A stretch of 64,000 bases of DNA from Emticicia aquatica (GCF_923079645.1 NZ_CAKLPY010000003.1:238506-302505); one strand, 5' to 3'; shown: positions 25,490 through 35,342, counted from the first letter of the stretch. Made by a program: numbers and translations. Notes: a model not told the origin generated them from the letters alone.

Positions 25490-26446
25490 TTATTTTACTT
25501 CAAAAGCTCCTTTTCCGATTTTGAAACCTTCAGAATAAAGCTCGATGCTGTATTTGCCTTTGCTGTAATTGGCACCTTTTCCTGAAACTAAATCTACACG
25601 TTGGTCATTGTTTTCAAACGGTACAGTTTGTTTGAAGCTATAACCAATTTCTTTTCCGTCAATTTGTAGAATTCCGCCGTTGCCGTTTTCAACTACTGCT
25701 CCGTTGCCGTCTAGTACTCTGATATAAATTTCTTTGTTGTCTTGGGCTGCAATCGGGTTTGACGGCATGATAAATGAAACTCTCAATTGGTCAATTCTCG
25801 AAGCTTTGTACGCACCACCTTCACGAACTTTTCCTTTAGAAGATAATGCTGCCGCTTGAACATTAATTGCTTTCATGGCAGAAGCTAAAGTTACCTGACG
25901 TTTCAAATCATTGTTTTTAGCTGTAAAATCTTCTACTGTTTTGTTTAAAGTTGTAGATAAAACTTCTTTTTCAGTTTTCAAACTTGTGTTTTCAACCAAT
26001 ACTTGTTGTTTTTCGGTTTCGAGTGTTTGTGTACGAGCAACTAAAACACCGTTTTCTTCTTTCAATTTACGAATGTCGTCATCTTTTACTGCTAAGAAAT
26101 TTTCGTATTCTTTGATTTTGGTTTCATATTTTTGGATTGAAAAACTAAAATCAGATTTTAATTTCTTTTTATCGTTTTCAAGCTGAGCTTTCACGGCTTC
26201 TAATTCAGCAACGCTACCGCCTAAACTTTGAACTTCAGCAATTTTTAAATCTAAAGATTTTGAAATCGAATCAAGTTTGATTTGTGTAGAAGAAAGTTGT
26301 TCAACCTTAGAAGTTAACGATTTTTGTAGCTCGAGCGTTTCGTTTCTTGCACCCATAAACAAATAGCCTAAAAGTGCTAAAATGCCTACAAGTACGCCGA
26401 TTACAATTTTTAAAACTCCTTGATTGTTTGATGTTGTTGTTTCCAT
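25490..26446 (-). CDS. Single-pass membrane protein with long coiled coil, unknown function
   Basis: A 318-residue protein. A TM segment at about 12-31 (KIVIGVLVGILALLGYLFMG) is followed by a 150-residue heptad-like coiled coil (from NETLELQKSLTSKVEQL to about NNDLKRQVTLAS), then a compact beta domain of about 110 residues (IDQLRVSFIMPSNPIAAQDN, YIRVLDGNGAVVENGNGG, KGKYSIELYSEGFKIGKG). It resembles Bacteroidetes envelope proteins of unknown role that combine a rod and a small beta-sandwich. The ATG at 26444-26446 (METTTSNNQG) is preferred; the TTG-type extension upstream is unsupported. It lies 100 bases downstream of the histidine kinase gene in the same direction and may be its target or output. 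That is inference. Confidence 0.75.
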   Translation of the reverse strand: METTTSNNQGVLKIVIGVLVGILALLGYLFMGARNETLELQKSLTSKVEQLSSTQIKLDSISKSLDLKIAEVQSLGGSVAELEAVKAQLENDKKKLKSDFSFSIQKYETKIKEYENFLAVKDDDIRKLKEENGVLVARTQTLETEKQQVLVENTSLKTEKEVLSTTLNKTVEDFTAKNNDLKRQVTLASAMKAINVQAAALSSKGKVREGGAYKASRIDQLRVSFIMPSNPIAAQDNKEIYIRVLDGNGAVVENGNGGILQIDGKEIGYSFKQTVPFENNDQRVDLVSGKGANYSKGKYSIELYSEGFKIGKGAFEVK

Positions 26447-26547
26447 GGTAATAAAGTTTTGTTTTTTGATGATACAAAACAACAACACTGATGTTAAAGA
26501 GGCGTTAAATCGACTTTAAATTTAGCTTAAAATTTACGGAGCAAGCG

Positions 26548-27918
26548 TTATTTTTGAAACACTAAAGTAAATGTAGTACCTTCTTCGTTTGAAACCACAC
26601 TGATATTTCCATTATGAAGTTTGGTAATTTGAGCAACGATAGCCAATCCAACTCCATGACCTTTTGTGGCCTTTGCGGTGGCGTTGCTTCGATAAAATGG
26701 ATGAAAAATAAAAGGCAAATCTGCTTCTGGAATAATTGGGCCTTTATTAAAAAATAAAATCTTTATGGCTTCCAATGAAGCGACAAAACTGACAATAACA
26801 CTATTGTTTTTGGAAAATTTGCAGGCGTTATCCATCAAATTCATTAAGGCAACTTTCAATGATGCTTCATTTCCTTGCATAATTAATGCTTCTTCTTCTT
26901 CAGGAAAATCATTAAAATCAATTTGAATGGTATAGTTTTCGTGCCACTTTTGAAGTTGACTTTTAGCATCCCAAAGTAATTCGTCAATTCGGAGCGGCAC
27001 GAGTTTAATCGTTTCGGCACTAACAACGGAATTTGCCAAATCGAGCAAAGAATTAGTCAATTGTGTCAAAGTTCGAGCATCTTCTTGCAACGATTTTAGA
27101 CTTTCTTCATAGACTTCTGGCGTGCGTTTTTGAAGTAATGTAATATCAATTTGGGAATAAATCTTGGTTAAAGGATTTTTGAGTTCATGCGAAACATTTG
27201 CAATAAACATTTTTTGCATCACCAATGCTTCTTCGATTCGGTCGAGAAGTTGATTAAAAGTGGCTACAAGCAAGCCAATTTCGTCGGAGCGGTTGGGGTG
27301 CTGTACTCGTTTTTCTACATTTGCAGGAAAAATCTCATTTACTTGCTTAATAATTCCTGACATCGGAGCAAGGGCTTTATCAGCAAAAAACCAACCAGAT
27401 AATCCTAAAAGTAAAATACCAACCAAAACCATTACGACCAAAATTTTTCTTAAATCTTCAAGGGCTTCTTTTCCATTTTGGTCGATGGCACTTACAATAA
27501 CCCAATAGCTATCTGCTCCTTTTTTGAGCTGAATACCAAGCGTTTGGTAAAATGATGCGTGGTAATAGGTTGTTTTTTTTTGTTTTTGAATGTTCGGAAT
27601 AAGCTCTTTAAATAAACCTGAGTAAGGTTCTTGCGTTGAAAAAATAAGTTTATTGTTTTTTTCGTCGTACACAAAAATACTTTCATCGCTCAAAAGTTCT
27701 TTGTCGGCCATGTTGACTAATTTTAAAACGGTTGTATCGGCAGTTTGTAGGTCGAAAAGTAGCGTTGTTGTTGTTATAGCACGATCTTGTAATCGTTTAA
27801 AAAAACGTTTTTCGAGATAAAGTTTACTGAAAAAATAGACACCTATCGAAAAGAGAAGTAGAATGGCCGTTACGATAGCCATAAATTGATAGGTGAGTCG
27901 AGACCGAATATTTATCAT
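26548..27918 (-). CDS. Two-component sensor histidine kinase
   Basis: A 456-residue kinase. TM1 is at about 12-30, followed by a periplasmic sensor domain (about 40-155) of unrecognised fold and TM2 at about 157-178. HAMP is at about 180-232, HisKA with phospho-acceptor H244 in FIANVSHELKNPLTKI, and HATPase_c has N-box NLMDNACKFS, and G-box GHGVGLAIV. All catalytic boxes are intact. It autophosphorylates and passes the phosphate to the response regulator encoded 65 bases upstream (27984-28664). The sensed signal is unknown. Confidence 0.95.
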   Translation of the reverse strand: MINIRSRLTYQFMAIVTAILLLFSIGVYFFSKLYLEKRFFKRLQDRAITTTTLLFDLQTADTTVLKLVNMADKELLSDESIFVYDEKNNKLIFSTQEPYSGLFKELIPNIQKQKKTTYYHASFYQTLGIQLKKGADSYWVIVSAIDQNGKEALEDLRKILVVMVLVGILLLGLSGWFFADKALAPMSGIIKQVNEIFPANVEKRVQHPNRSDEIGLLVATFNQLLDRIEEALVMQKMFIANVSHELKNPLTKIYSQIDITLLQKRTPEVYEESLKSLQEDARTLTQLTNSLLDLANSVVSAETIKLVPLRIDELLWDAKSQLQKWHENYTIQIDFNDFPEEEEALIMQGNEASLKVALMNLMDNACKFSKNNSVIVSFVASLEAIKILFFNKGPIIPEADLPFIFHPFYRSNATAKATKGHGVGLAIVAQITKLHNGNISVVSNEEGTTFTLVFQK

Positions 27919-27983
27919 TTCAGATAGTTGACTTGAAATACTGATAGAGAAATTAAAGCAAGATTTTGTTCATTTATACCACG

Positions 27984-28664
27984 TCATGCCGTTACTTTCA
28001 TTACGTAACCCATGCCTATTTGTGTGTGTAAAAGTTTGACTTCAAAGTCTTTATCAATTTTTTTACGAAGAAAGTTAACGTAAACCTCAATTACGTTTGT
28101 GCCAGTATCGAAAGTTACATCCCAAATTTTTTCAGCCAATTCTACTTTTGAAATAACTCTTCCTTGATGTCTAATAAAGTATTCGAGTAACAAAAATTCT
28201 TTGGCTGTAAGCGAAATTTCTTTGCCACCACGCATAACGGTTTTGGCATCCAAGTCCATTTCTAGGTCGGCAATTTTGAGGTTGTTAGCTGTTTGAATTG
28301 AACCAAAATTTCGGCGAGTCAATGCCCTAATTCGAGCCATTAATTCTCGAAATTCAAAAGGTTTTACCAAATAATCGTCTGCTCCTGCATCAAGTCCAAC
28401 AATTTTATCATCAGTTGTACCTAATGCCGTAAGCAATAAAATCGGTGAAACGATACCTTTTGCTCGAAGTTGACGGCAGAGCTCTAAACCGCTAATACCA
28501 GGCAAAATGATGTCTGAAATAATAATGGAATACTGACTGCGAGTGGCTAATTGAAGACCAATCAGCCCATCGTAAGCCACATCAACTTCCCATTGCTGTT
28601 CTTCAAGACCTTGTTTAATGAGCTGCACAGTCTTTGCTTCGTCTTCTATTACTAATATTTTCAT
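27984..28664 (-). CDS. OmpR/PhoB-family response regulator
   Basis: A 226-residue protein. The receiver domain has the acidic pocket E7, D8 and phospho-acceptor D51 (IIISDIILPG), the T79 signalling region (LLLTALGTTDD) and K (LVKPFEFREL). The C-terminal winged-helix DNA-binding domain (LEMDLDAKTVMRGGKEISLT, EFLLLEYFIRHQG, TFDTGTNVIEVYVNFLRKKI) is of OmpR type. It is the first gene of the pair with the histidine kinase and has its own promoter candidate upstream. Confidence 0.96.
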   Translation of the reverse strand: MKILVIEDEAKTVQLIKQGLEEQQWEVDVAYDGLIGLQLATRSQYSIIISDIILPGISGLELCRQLRAKGIVSPILLLTALGTTDDKIVGLDAGADDYLVKPFEFRELMARIRALTRRNFGSIQTANNLKIADLEMDLDAKTVMRGGKEISLTAKEFLLLEYFIRHQGRVISKVELAEKIWDVTFDTGTNVIEVYVNFLRKKIDKDFEVKLLHTQIGMGYVMKVTA

Positions 28665-28687
28665 AGTATTTATCTTCGCTTGTACGT

Positions 28688-28695
28688 CAAAATTA
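28688..28695 (-). promoter_or_regulatory. Candidate -7 box (TAATTTTG) for the two-component operon
   Basis: On the minus strand this reads TAATTTTG, an exact TAnnTTTG match, 23 bases before the response-regulator ATG. No TTG is found 18-21 bases further upstream, so a weak or activator-dependent promoter is possible. Confidence 0.45.
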
Positions 28696-28752
28696 TGAAA
28701 ATTTAAAGATAAACGAAGAAATGTGCTGGATAATTACAACTTTATCACTTAA

Positions 28753-31587
28753 CTATTCTTTTTCGACGGCAGTTAAGGTTACTTTTTCAAGTAAACCTGA
28801 GTCTCTTGGCTGCCAGTTTTGTGTTGTAAAATACCCATCTTTCCCTAAATTTGGTCGAAGTCTCGCTGAGACATTGATGTTATAAAACTTCTGCCAAATA
28901 ATGCCTTGTTTTTCAATTGCAATTACCCGATTTGCCATTGAGTTTGAGACATTTATTATAACTGTGTTTTGGGCTTTTAATAAAGAACTTGGTACAAAAA
29001 TCTTGTAACTTGGGCCAAGCAAAGTTCCTAATAATTGTCCATTAATAGTGACGGTTGCACTTTCTGCTACTTTGCCTAAATCTAGCCAATAGCCTGATGC
29101 TGAGGCAGTTGGTTTTGGAAAGTTAAGAGAATAAGACGCTGTGCCAGAAAAGTTTTTGTACGCCTCACCGTCAAGTTTTGTCCACGAACCTAGCGTTTGT
29201 GTTTCGATAGCTTTGGGTAATTCGGGGCCACCTTCAAGGAACGTTATCTTCCAAGTTCCTGTCAATTCTTGCGGCTCTGACTTCGCTTTCCAATAACTAA
29301 AGTTTGTTCCTGTGACCTTAGTTTTGTAGGTTTCTACGATACATGATTCACCCGCCGCTAGTTGCAGATAGATTTCGTTGCTTTTGGCATTGTATTTTGC
29401 CATTCCCAAAGCTTCAGTCATCGGATTGTACAGAGCGGCAGATTGAGCCGATACGCCCAATTTCACCCAACCCTCAAATGCTTGTGTGTTTTTGTTATTG
29501 ATAAAATAATAGTTGCCTTTTGCATGACTTTTTCTGACAAACTGTAAGTCTTTATCAATCATAGTTTCTCGTTGAATTTCAGCAAAAAGCATCATTTCGT
29601 CTAAGTTTTCGCCCACTAATATTGACCCTTGACCAATTTTTGCTTGTTTGAAACTTGATGTGTTATTGATGAAATTAAGCTGTGTTAATAGAGCCTTGAA
29701 TTTATTTCTTCTCGTTTCCAAATTTCCTAAACCTGGCACATCAGTGGGTAGTTTTTTGTGGAAAATAATGTTTGCTCCTTGTTTAGCCAAAGCGATTAAT
29801 TTCTCGAAAGTTTCGAGTGGCACTTGCTCACTTTCAGCCAATAAAATGGTTTTATAGCTTACACCTCCTGTCAAAATTACTTGATTTTTTGTGCTTAAAT
29901 TCCCAATTTGTTTGTCTGAAATAAAATCAAAACCGTAGCCACGGTCGATTAGCTTTTGTCCTAATTCCTTAAAGTCAGTGCCATTAAATTTGGGTGTTAC
30001 GCCATCAAAATGCTCCAATAAACCTTTCGATGAAGGCTCGCTTAGGCGGTCGGTAATAGGGAAATAATATAAAACATCATTATTAGGTTTGCTATCTTGC
30101 AAGAAAGTTTGACAGCGAGCTACATATTTATTTAAAGCTCCGAAATCTTTCCAGAATGGATTATGAGGTGTAAAATGTACTGCTGCATAAAATAACCATC
30201 CAGGGAAAGTCGCATCTTTGGGCGAATAATTAGTGCCATGATAAAAAATATGGTTTACACCACCCACCATAAAAAGGTCTAAAGCTCGCTTTACATCAGC
30301 CAAATTTGATAAAAAATGTTCGTTTTCCCAAGTTGCCGACTCAGACGAAGTGAGTTTTTTGCCCATTATATTTGCTGCTGAAGAAGCAAATTTTATTCTT
30401 AACAAATCAGTTCCTTCTATTTCGGGAATGTCAACTACGCTGTATAAATCTAAAGTATTTGCGGGCGAACCATGTGCTTGATTTCTAACTATTTTTCCTT
30501 GTGCATGAGCCCATTTTGCCCATTCTGAGGTATATTTTTCGAGAATTAAATCTCCGATTGTAGTTCGATAATCGAATAAAACTCGGCGATTGGCGTCAGT
30601 ATTTTCTTTGCCAAAAAGATTGGGTAAATGATTGCGAAGGTCGTAACCACGACGATTTTTGAATTCATCAAATAATGTTTCCGTCCAATCGGATTGGCCA
30701 CGGGCATCGTCAACTTCGTAAGAATCATTGAAAAACGCCCGCATACTTGACAAATCGGTTTTAGCAAAAGCTTTATCGAAAGCTAAAAGATAGTTTTTAA
30801 TGGCTTTTGCCGAAAAATGGTCAATGACATCTCCTTCTCCGCCTGGCCCAGCTCGTTCTACCATTTTGCCATGCCAACCTTGAAAAATAGCATAAAGTGT
30901 CCATTTTCCTGTGGGAGCTTGCCAATCAAGTTTTCCTTCTCGACTTACTTTTTCGGTCAAATTTATTATTTCGCCTTTATCCGAATACGCCATTAAAGTT
31001 TGCAATGGCAATGGTTTCTCGAATCGTACTTGGTCTATTGCTAATTCTTGCAAATTATCATTGGCTGAAATGGGATATTTCAAAGCACCGATTTCTGTCT
31101 TTTTGGGCAAAACATAGCGAAGCAATGGTGTTTGAGTAAAAATTATTTTTTCGTTGAGGGTTTCGCCTTCTTTTAATGAGTATGTTTTGTGAGCCACGTA
31201 TTTGCAGGCATCTTCAGGCGTAACCCAACGACCACCAAAAGGCCAGCCCGAAGCATTAGCCAAGTCGATGCCCATACCTAAGCGAGTGCCTTCTTTGAGT
31301 GTATGTTTAAACATTTCGACCCATTTGGGCGAAAGAAAATCGATAAACTGTGACTCATAACCTTTCACACCGTAAATTGGTGTAATTTCTAAACCTCCTA
31401 AACCTACTTTTTGGTAGTTTTCCATGTTGTAAGTTAAGTCCTTTGGATTCACGGCATTGCCTTCCCACCACCATCGTGACCACGGCTTAGATTGCTGCGT
31501 GATTGGCTTCCATTTTGGTTGAGCTGCTGCAAATGTGCTTACAAAGAGCGTAAAAGCAGCGATTTTGAGTATGGTTTTGTTGAACAT
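28753..31587 (-). CDS. GH106-family alpha-L-rhamnosidase
   Basis: A 944-residue secreted enzyme with a signal peptide (MFNKTILKIAAFTLFVSTFA, cut at AAAQ). The N-terminal part follows the GH106 pattern: PWSRWWWEGNAVNPKDLTYN, GGLEITPIYGVKGYE, GMGIDLANASGWPFGG, and FFNDSYEVDDARGQSDWTET. The latter contains acidic residues of the expected catalytic region. The C-terminal 200 residues include galactose-binding-like beta domains (ASYSLNFPKPTASASGYWLD with LGKVAESATVTINGQLLG). GH106 enzymes release rhamnose from pectin rhamnogalacturonans and from plant glycosides. It is followed upstream by GH105, 33 bases apart, in one operon. Confidence 0.87.
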   Translation of the reverse strand: MFNKTILKIAAFTLFVSTFAAAQPKWKPITQQSKPWSRWWWEGNAVNPKDLTYNMENYQKVGLGGLEITPIYGVKGYESQFIDFLSPKWVEMFKHTLKEGTRLGMGIDLANASGWPFGGRWVTPEDACKYVAHKTYSLKEGETLNEKIIFTQTPLLRYVLPKKTEIGALKYPISANDNLQELAIDQVRFEKPLPLQTLMAYSDKGEIINLTEKVSREGKLDWQAPTGKWTLYAIFQGWHGKMVERAGPGGEGDVIDHFSAKAIKNYLLAFDKAFAKTDLSSMRAFFNDSYEVDDARGQSDWTETLFDEFKNRRGYDLRNHLPNLFGKENTDANRRVLFDYRTTIGDLILEKYTSEWAKWAHAQGKIVRNQAHGSPANTLDLYSVVDIPEIEGTDLLRIKFASSAANIMGKKLTSSESATWENEHFLSNLADVKRALDLFMVGGVNHIFYHGTNYSPKDATFPGWLFYAAVHFTPHNPFWKDFGALNKYVARCQTFLQDSKPNNDVLYYFPITDRLSEPSSKGLLEHFDGVTPKFNGTDFKELGQKLIDRGYGFDFISDKQIGNLSTKNQVILTGGVSYKTILLAESEQVPLETFEKLIALAKQGANIIFHKKLPTDVPGLGNLETRRNKFKALLTQLNFINNTSSFKQAKIGQGSILVGENLDEMMLFAEIQRETMIDKDLQFVRKSHAKGNYYFINNKNTQAFEGWVKLGVSAQSAALYNPMTEALGMAKYNAKSNEIYLQLAAGESCIVETYKTKVTGTNFSYWKAKSEPQELTGTWKITFLEGGPELPKAIETQTLGSWTKLDGEAYKNFSGTASYSLNFPKPTASASGYWLDLGKVAESATVTINGQLLGTLLGPSYKIFVPSSLLKAQNTVIINVSNSMANRVIAIEKQGIIWQKFYNINVSARLRPNLGKDGYFTTQNWQPRDSGLLEKVTLTAVEKE

Positions 31588-31620
31588 TTTTTGAAGTAAA
31601 GAGTAATGATGAAGGATGTG

Positions 31621-32751
31621 TTATTTCATTTTATAAACTTCGGCACCAGCCAACAAAAAGCAACCAACACCAAAATCATCAAAATTTGGTACTTTGTCAT
31701 AAGTAACGGGTTGTCCATCTTTTGGTTCTTTACCAGTTCCTTGCACATAACCCAAAAATCCATTGGGATGCACACAATCTTTCATCATGGCATTGATAGC
31801 TTTGGCGATAATTGGATTATACTTTTTTTTGTTGAGCAAACCTTTGTTTACACCCCAAGCCATTCCGTAGGTAAATAATGCAGTTCCTGTCAATTCTTTT
31901 CCTCCAAAATCGGTTTCATCGGTGAGGCTTACATTCCAAAAACCATCACTTCTTTGTAATGGAGTAAGGGCTTTCATCATTTCTAAATATGTTTTTTCAT
32001 ATTCTTCTCGATGTGGAGCATTTTTGGGCATAATATCCAACACTCGAACCAACGCAGCAACTACCCAACCATCTCCACGTGACCAATAGCAACTTTTGCC
32101 CGAAGGAGTTGTATAAGGTGGGTCAAAATCTTTATCTCTGTACCAAAGTCCTTCCGCTGAATTGTATAGGCCTTTTTCGCCTTGTACTGCTTTTGTGTGC
32201 ATATACATTTGATACATTTTTTCGTAATAGCGGTCGTCTTTATAAATCACACCTAATTGAGCAAAAACAGGCATTGCCATTTGTAGGGCATCAATCCAAG
32301 TCCAATCATCCTTTTTTTCGCTATTCACCATATTGTCCATGCAGGTCTTTATGTCTTTGATTCGCTCAGGTTTTGGGTCAATCAAATATAAATCAATGTA
32401 AGTTTGTCCGCAACATTGGTCATCTCCATTACGGGTGTTTGTTCCGTTACGAAGTCCCCATTTATGAGCTTCTCCCCATGAAACTGCGTAGTCATAATAA
32501 CGTTTTTGTTTATCAATTTTGTAAAGAGCCATTAATCCTTCATAATAAACGCCACGAGTCCAAATATTGCTTGGACGCGTTTTGTCGATTGCCCAAATAG
32601 GTTTACTAACATCGGCCCATTCATTCATAAAATAGTTATTGGCAGCAGTTAATGATTTAAGTAATTCAGATTTATTGGGTAGTTTTTGTGCATGTAAATG
32701 AGTAAATCCAAAAAGGCTAATAATTAGAATCGCTAAGAAATGATTTCGCAT
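31621..32751 (-). CDS. GH105 unsaturated rhamnogalacturonyl hydrolase
   Basis: A 376-residue secreted (alpha/alpha)6-barrel enzyme with a signal peptide (cut near LHAQ). Family motifs include WTRGVYYEGLMALYK, D154 in WTWIDALQMAMPVFAQLG (the catalytic aspartate region), LWYRDKDF, CYWSRGDGWVVAALVRVLD, and DGFWNVSLTD. These match YteR/YesR-like GH105, which splits the unsaturated galacturonyl-rhamnose produced by pectate lyases on rhamnogalacturonan I. It is the first gene of a two-gene operon with GH106; together they imply rhamnogalacturonan or pectin use. No SusC/SusD pair is present next to them. Confidence 0.92.
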   Translation of the reverse strand: MRNHFLAILIISLFGFTHLHAQKLPNKSELLKSLTAANNYFMNEWADVSKPIWAIDKTRPSNIWTRGVYYEGLMALYKIDKQKRYYDYAVSWGEAHKWGLRNGTNTRNGDDQCCGQTYIDLYLIDPKPERIKDIKTCMDNMVNSEKKDDWTWIDALQMAMPVFAQLGVIYKDDRYYEKMYQMYMHTKAVQGEKGLYNSAEGLWYRDKDFDPPYTTPSGKSCYWSRGDGWVVAALVRVLDIMPKNAPHREEYEKTYLEMMKALTPLQRSDGFWNVSLTDETDFGGKELTGTALFTYGMAWGVNKGLLNKKKYNPIIAKAINAMMKDCVHPNGFLGYVQGTGKEPKDGQPVTYDKVPNFDDFGVGCFLLAGAEVYKMK

Positions 32752-33003
32752 TTTTTCTTAATTTAAAAATATTGTTTGAGACTTTATTGCAATTAATCTT
32801 TATTTTTTATGATAAATATAAGACGAAATGCTTTTGAAAACCCTCCTGTGGTCTCACGGATAGGCTATTTATTAAATTTTTTTAAAATAAAACAGGCAAA
32901 ATATTTACTAAAGTTTTTTTTTGCACTAACTTCATCACTTCAAAATATTCACCCTGCAATACCCCCATTTAAAGTATTGCCTAAAATCTATCATTAATAT
33001 ATC

Positions 33004-34380
33004 ATGCAATCTTCTCGTAGAAAATTTATTAAAGGAGTAGGAGCGGCTTCGGTTTTATTAGCAACAGATAGCTTTGCCAAACCTTTTAATATTATTAAAG
33101 ACCTAAAAAAAATTAGTCCAAACGATAAAATTCGTTTTGCAACTATCGGCATGGGTATTCAAGGTAACTCAGATACAAGAGCGGCTTTACGAAACCCAGA
33201 AGCAGAATTTGTTGCAACTGCCGATTTGTACGACGGACGTTTGGTACATGCCAAAGAAGCATATAATAAAGACCTCTTCACGACCCGTGATTACCGTGAA
33301 GTTTTAGACAGAAAAGACATTGATGCAGTAATTATTGCCACGCCTGACCATTGGCACGATAGAATTAGCATTGCAGCAATGAATGCAGGAAAGCACGTTT
33401 ATTGTGAAAAACCAATGGTACAACACATTGATGAAGGTCGTGCTGTAATTGAAACTTGGCGAAAAACTGGCAAAACGATGCAAGTTGGTAGTCAGCCAAG
33501 TAGTGGTGCTGCTTATGCCGAGGCTCAAAGATTGATGAAGTCAGGCGAAATAGGTGATTTGAATTTTATTGAAGCAACTTATGACCGCTATAATGCTTTG
33601 GGAGCGTGGACATACTCGATTCCACCAGATGCTTCTGCTCAAAGTATTGATTGGGATAGATTTTTGGGCGATGCTCCAAGACGTCCTTTTGACGCTACAC
33701 GCTTTTTCCGTTGGAGAAATTATCGTGATTATGGTACAGGCGTAGCAGGCGATTTATTCGTTCATTTGATTACTGGAATGCACTTTGCAACAGGTGCAAT
33801 TGGCCCAGAACGTATTTTTTCTTCGGGCGAATTGAGCTACTGGAAAGATGGCCGTGATGTGCCTGATGTAATGGTAACAGTGCTGGATTACCCAGAAACA
33901 GAAAAACATACTAAGTTTCAAGCGGTATTGAGAGTTAATTTTGCAAATGCGGGAGCGATTAAAAATGTCACTCGTATTGTTGGAACAGAAGGTGAAATTC
34001 TGTGGAGTGCAGCAGGCTTAACGCTTACCAAAAGAAAATTGCCGAAAGCACCAGGTTACGGAGCAGGAGAAAGTTATGCAACATTTTCTGATGCTATGCA
34101 ACAAGAATTCAAGAAAGAATATGATGCGAAATACTCTGAAGCAGACCGAATTGCTCCTGCGGTGCAGGAGATAAAATTTGAAACACCTAAGGAAGACGAT
34201 GCTCACGCTAAACACTTCAAAAATTTCTTTGATAATTTGAGAAAAGGTAGTCAAGAAACTTGCCAAGACCCAGTTTTTGGTTTCCGTGCGGCGGCTCCTG
34301 CTTTGGCATGTAATATTAGTTATTTCGATAAAAAAATTATCAATTGGGACCCAGTTGAAATGAAAATGAAGAAAAAATAA
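33004..34380 (+). CDS. Tat-exported Gfo/Idh/MocA-family oxidoreductase
   Basis: A 458-residue NAD(P)-dependent oxidoreductase. The N-terminus carries a Tat signal (S-R-R-K-F-I-K-G, then GAASVLLATDSFA). The Rossmann part starts at about residue 40 (IRFATIGMGIQG), with the EKP motif in GKHVYCEKPM (about residue 137) and the C-terminal beta domain with GVAGDLFVHLI (candidate catalytic His and Asp). Such secreted Gfo/Idh proteins in Bacteroidetes act on sugars or glycosides in the periplasm, some as NAD-dependent glycosidases or epimerases. It is divergent from GH105/GH106 and may serve the same pathway; that is inference. A terminator hairpin follows. Confidence 0.9.
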   Translation: MQSSRRKFIKGVGAASVLLATDSFAKPFNIIKDLKKISPNDKIRFATIGMGIQGNSDTRAALRNPEAEFVATADLYDGRLVHAKEAYNKDLFTTRDYREVLDRKDIDAVIIATPDHWHDRISIAAMNAGKHVYCEKPMVQHIDEGRAVIETWRKTGKTMQVGSQPSSGAAYAEAQRLMKSGEIGDLNFIEATYDRYNALGAWTYSIPPDASAQSIDWDRFLGDAPRRPFDATRFFRWRNYRDYGTGVAGDLFVHLITGMHFATGAIGPERIFSSGELSYWKDGRDVPDVMVTVLDYPETEKHTKFQAVLRVNFANAGAIKNVTRIVGTEGEILWSAAGLTLTKRKLPKAPGYGAGESYATFSDAMQQEFKKEYDAKYSEADRIAPAVQEIKFETPKEDDAHAKHFKNFFDNLRKGSQETCQDPVFGFRAAAPALACNISYFDKKIINWDPVEMKMKKK

Positions 34381-34394
34381 AAGCTTTTGCTGCT

Positions 34395-34454
34395 TTAACC
34401 ACGGAGTTTTACCATTGGAATTAAACAATTGGTACAGCTTCGTGGTTAAATTTT
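34395..34454 (+). terminator. Terminator after the Gfo/Idh gene
   Basis: A long interrupted stem: TTTAACCACG (34395-34404) pairs with CGTGGTTAAA (34441-34450), and ACCATTG (34411-34417) pairs with CAATTGGT (34426-34433), with T residues at 34451-34454 after the outer stem. Confidence 0.65.
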
Positions 34455-34482
34455 CTGTAAGAAATTATAAATAAATACACAA

Positions 34483-35265
34483 ATGATTAAAAAAACAGTT
34501 GGTCTGATTTTACTACTTTCGCTTTCTTTACAAACTTTTGCTTGGGGGCCAACGGGTCATCGAGTGGTAGGACAAATAGCAAGTTCTTATCTTTCTTGCA
34601 AGGCAAAAAGGAGTATTCGTAAAATTTTAGGTACTGAATCAGTTGCCATTTCGAGCAATTGGGCAGATTTTATTAAGTCAGATACTTCTTTTAAATACTT
34701 AGATTCGTGGCATTATATCAATATTAAAGCTGGTTTGAATAATGAGGAATTTACAAATTATTTAAACAATGATTCCGCACTAGATGCTTATACAAAACTC
34801 AATTTTTTGATTGGGGAACTAAAAAACAAAAAGACCACTCTCGAACAAAAACGATTGTATCTTCGTTTATTGATTCATATTGCTGGTGATATTCACCAAC
34901 CCATGCACGTAAGTCGTGCTGAAGATTTAGGAGGAAATAGAATCAAAGCTTTTTGGTTTGCTGATGCCACAAATCTACACGCTCTTTGGGATGACAAATT
35001 GATTGAGTATCAGAAATTAAGTTATACTGAATATTCGACAAATATCAACCACGTAAGCAAAGAACAACGCCGTGAATGGCAAAAGCAACCGATGACAGAA
35101 TGGTTTTTTGAATCGTATCAATTGGCCGAAAAAATATATGCTGGAGTTAAACCTGAGCAAAAATTAAGTTACCGCTATAATTTTGATAATGTGGAAATGC
35201 TTAATCAACAACTTTTAAAAGGTGGCGTAAGGTTGGCTGGCTTACTGAATGAGGTTTTTAAATAA
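34483..35265 (+). CDS. S1/P1-family zinc nuclease
   Basis: A 260-residue secreted enzyme. The signal peptide ends at TFA, so that Trp21 becomes the mature N-terminus; this is required because its backbone binds zinc. The zinc-cluster ligands are all visible: W21, H26 (WGPTGH), D in NWADFIKSD, H in SWHYINI, and HIAGDIHQPMH with NLHALWDDKLI. S1/P1 nucleases hydrolyse single-stranded DNA and RNA and 3'-nucleotides in the periplasm or outside the cell, which may recover phosphate and nucleosides. It is monocistronic with its own terminator. Confidence 0.94.
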   Translation: MIKKTVGLILLLSLSLQTFAWGPTGHRVVGQIASSYLSCKAKRSIRKILGTESVAISSNWADFIKSDTSFKYLDSWHYINIKAGLNNEEFTNYLNNDSALDAYTKLNFLIGELKNKKTTLEQKRLYLRLLIHIAGDIHQPMHVSRAEDLGGNRIKAFWFADATNLHALWDDKLIEYQKLSYTEYSTNINHVSKEQRREWQKQPMTEWFFESYQLAEKIYAGVKPEQKLSYRYNFDNVEMLNQQLLKGGVRLAGLLNEVFK

Positions 35266-35278
35266 AAACCTCATTTTA
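35248..35278 (+). terminator. Terminator overlapping the S1/P1 nuclease stop codon
   Basis: AATGAGGTTTTTA (35248-35260) pairs with TAAAAACCTCATT (35263-35275), followed by TTTAAAA. The hairpin includes the stop codon region of the nuclease gene. Confidence 0.65.
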
Positions 35279-35342
35279 AAAAAAGGGGCAAATCTAAGCA
35301 TTTGGGTGTTTTAAATTTATTTATTAAAAATTATGCTGCGTT

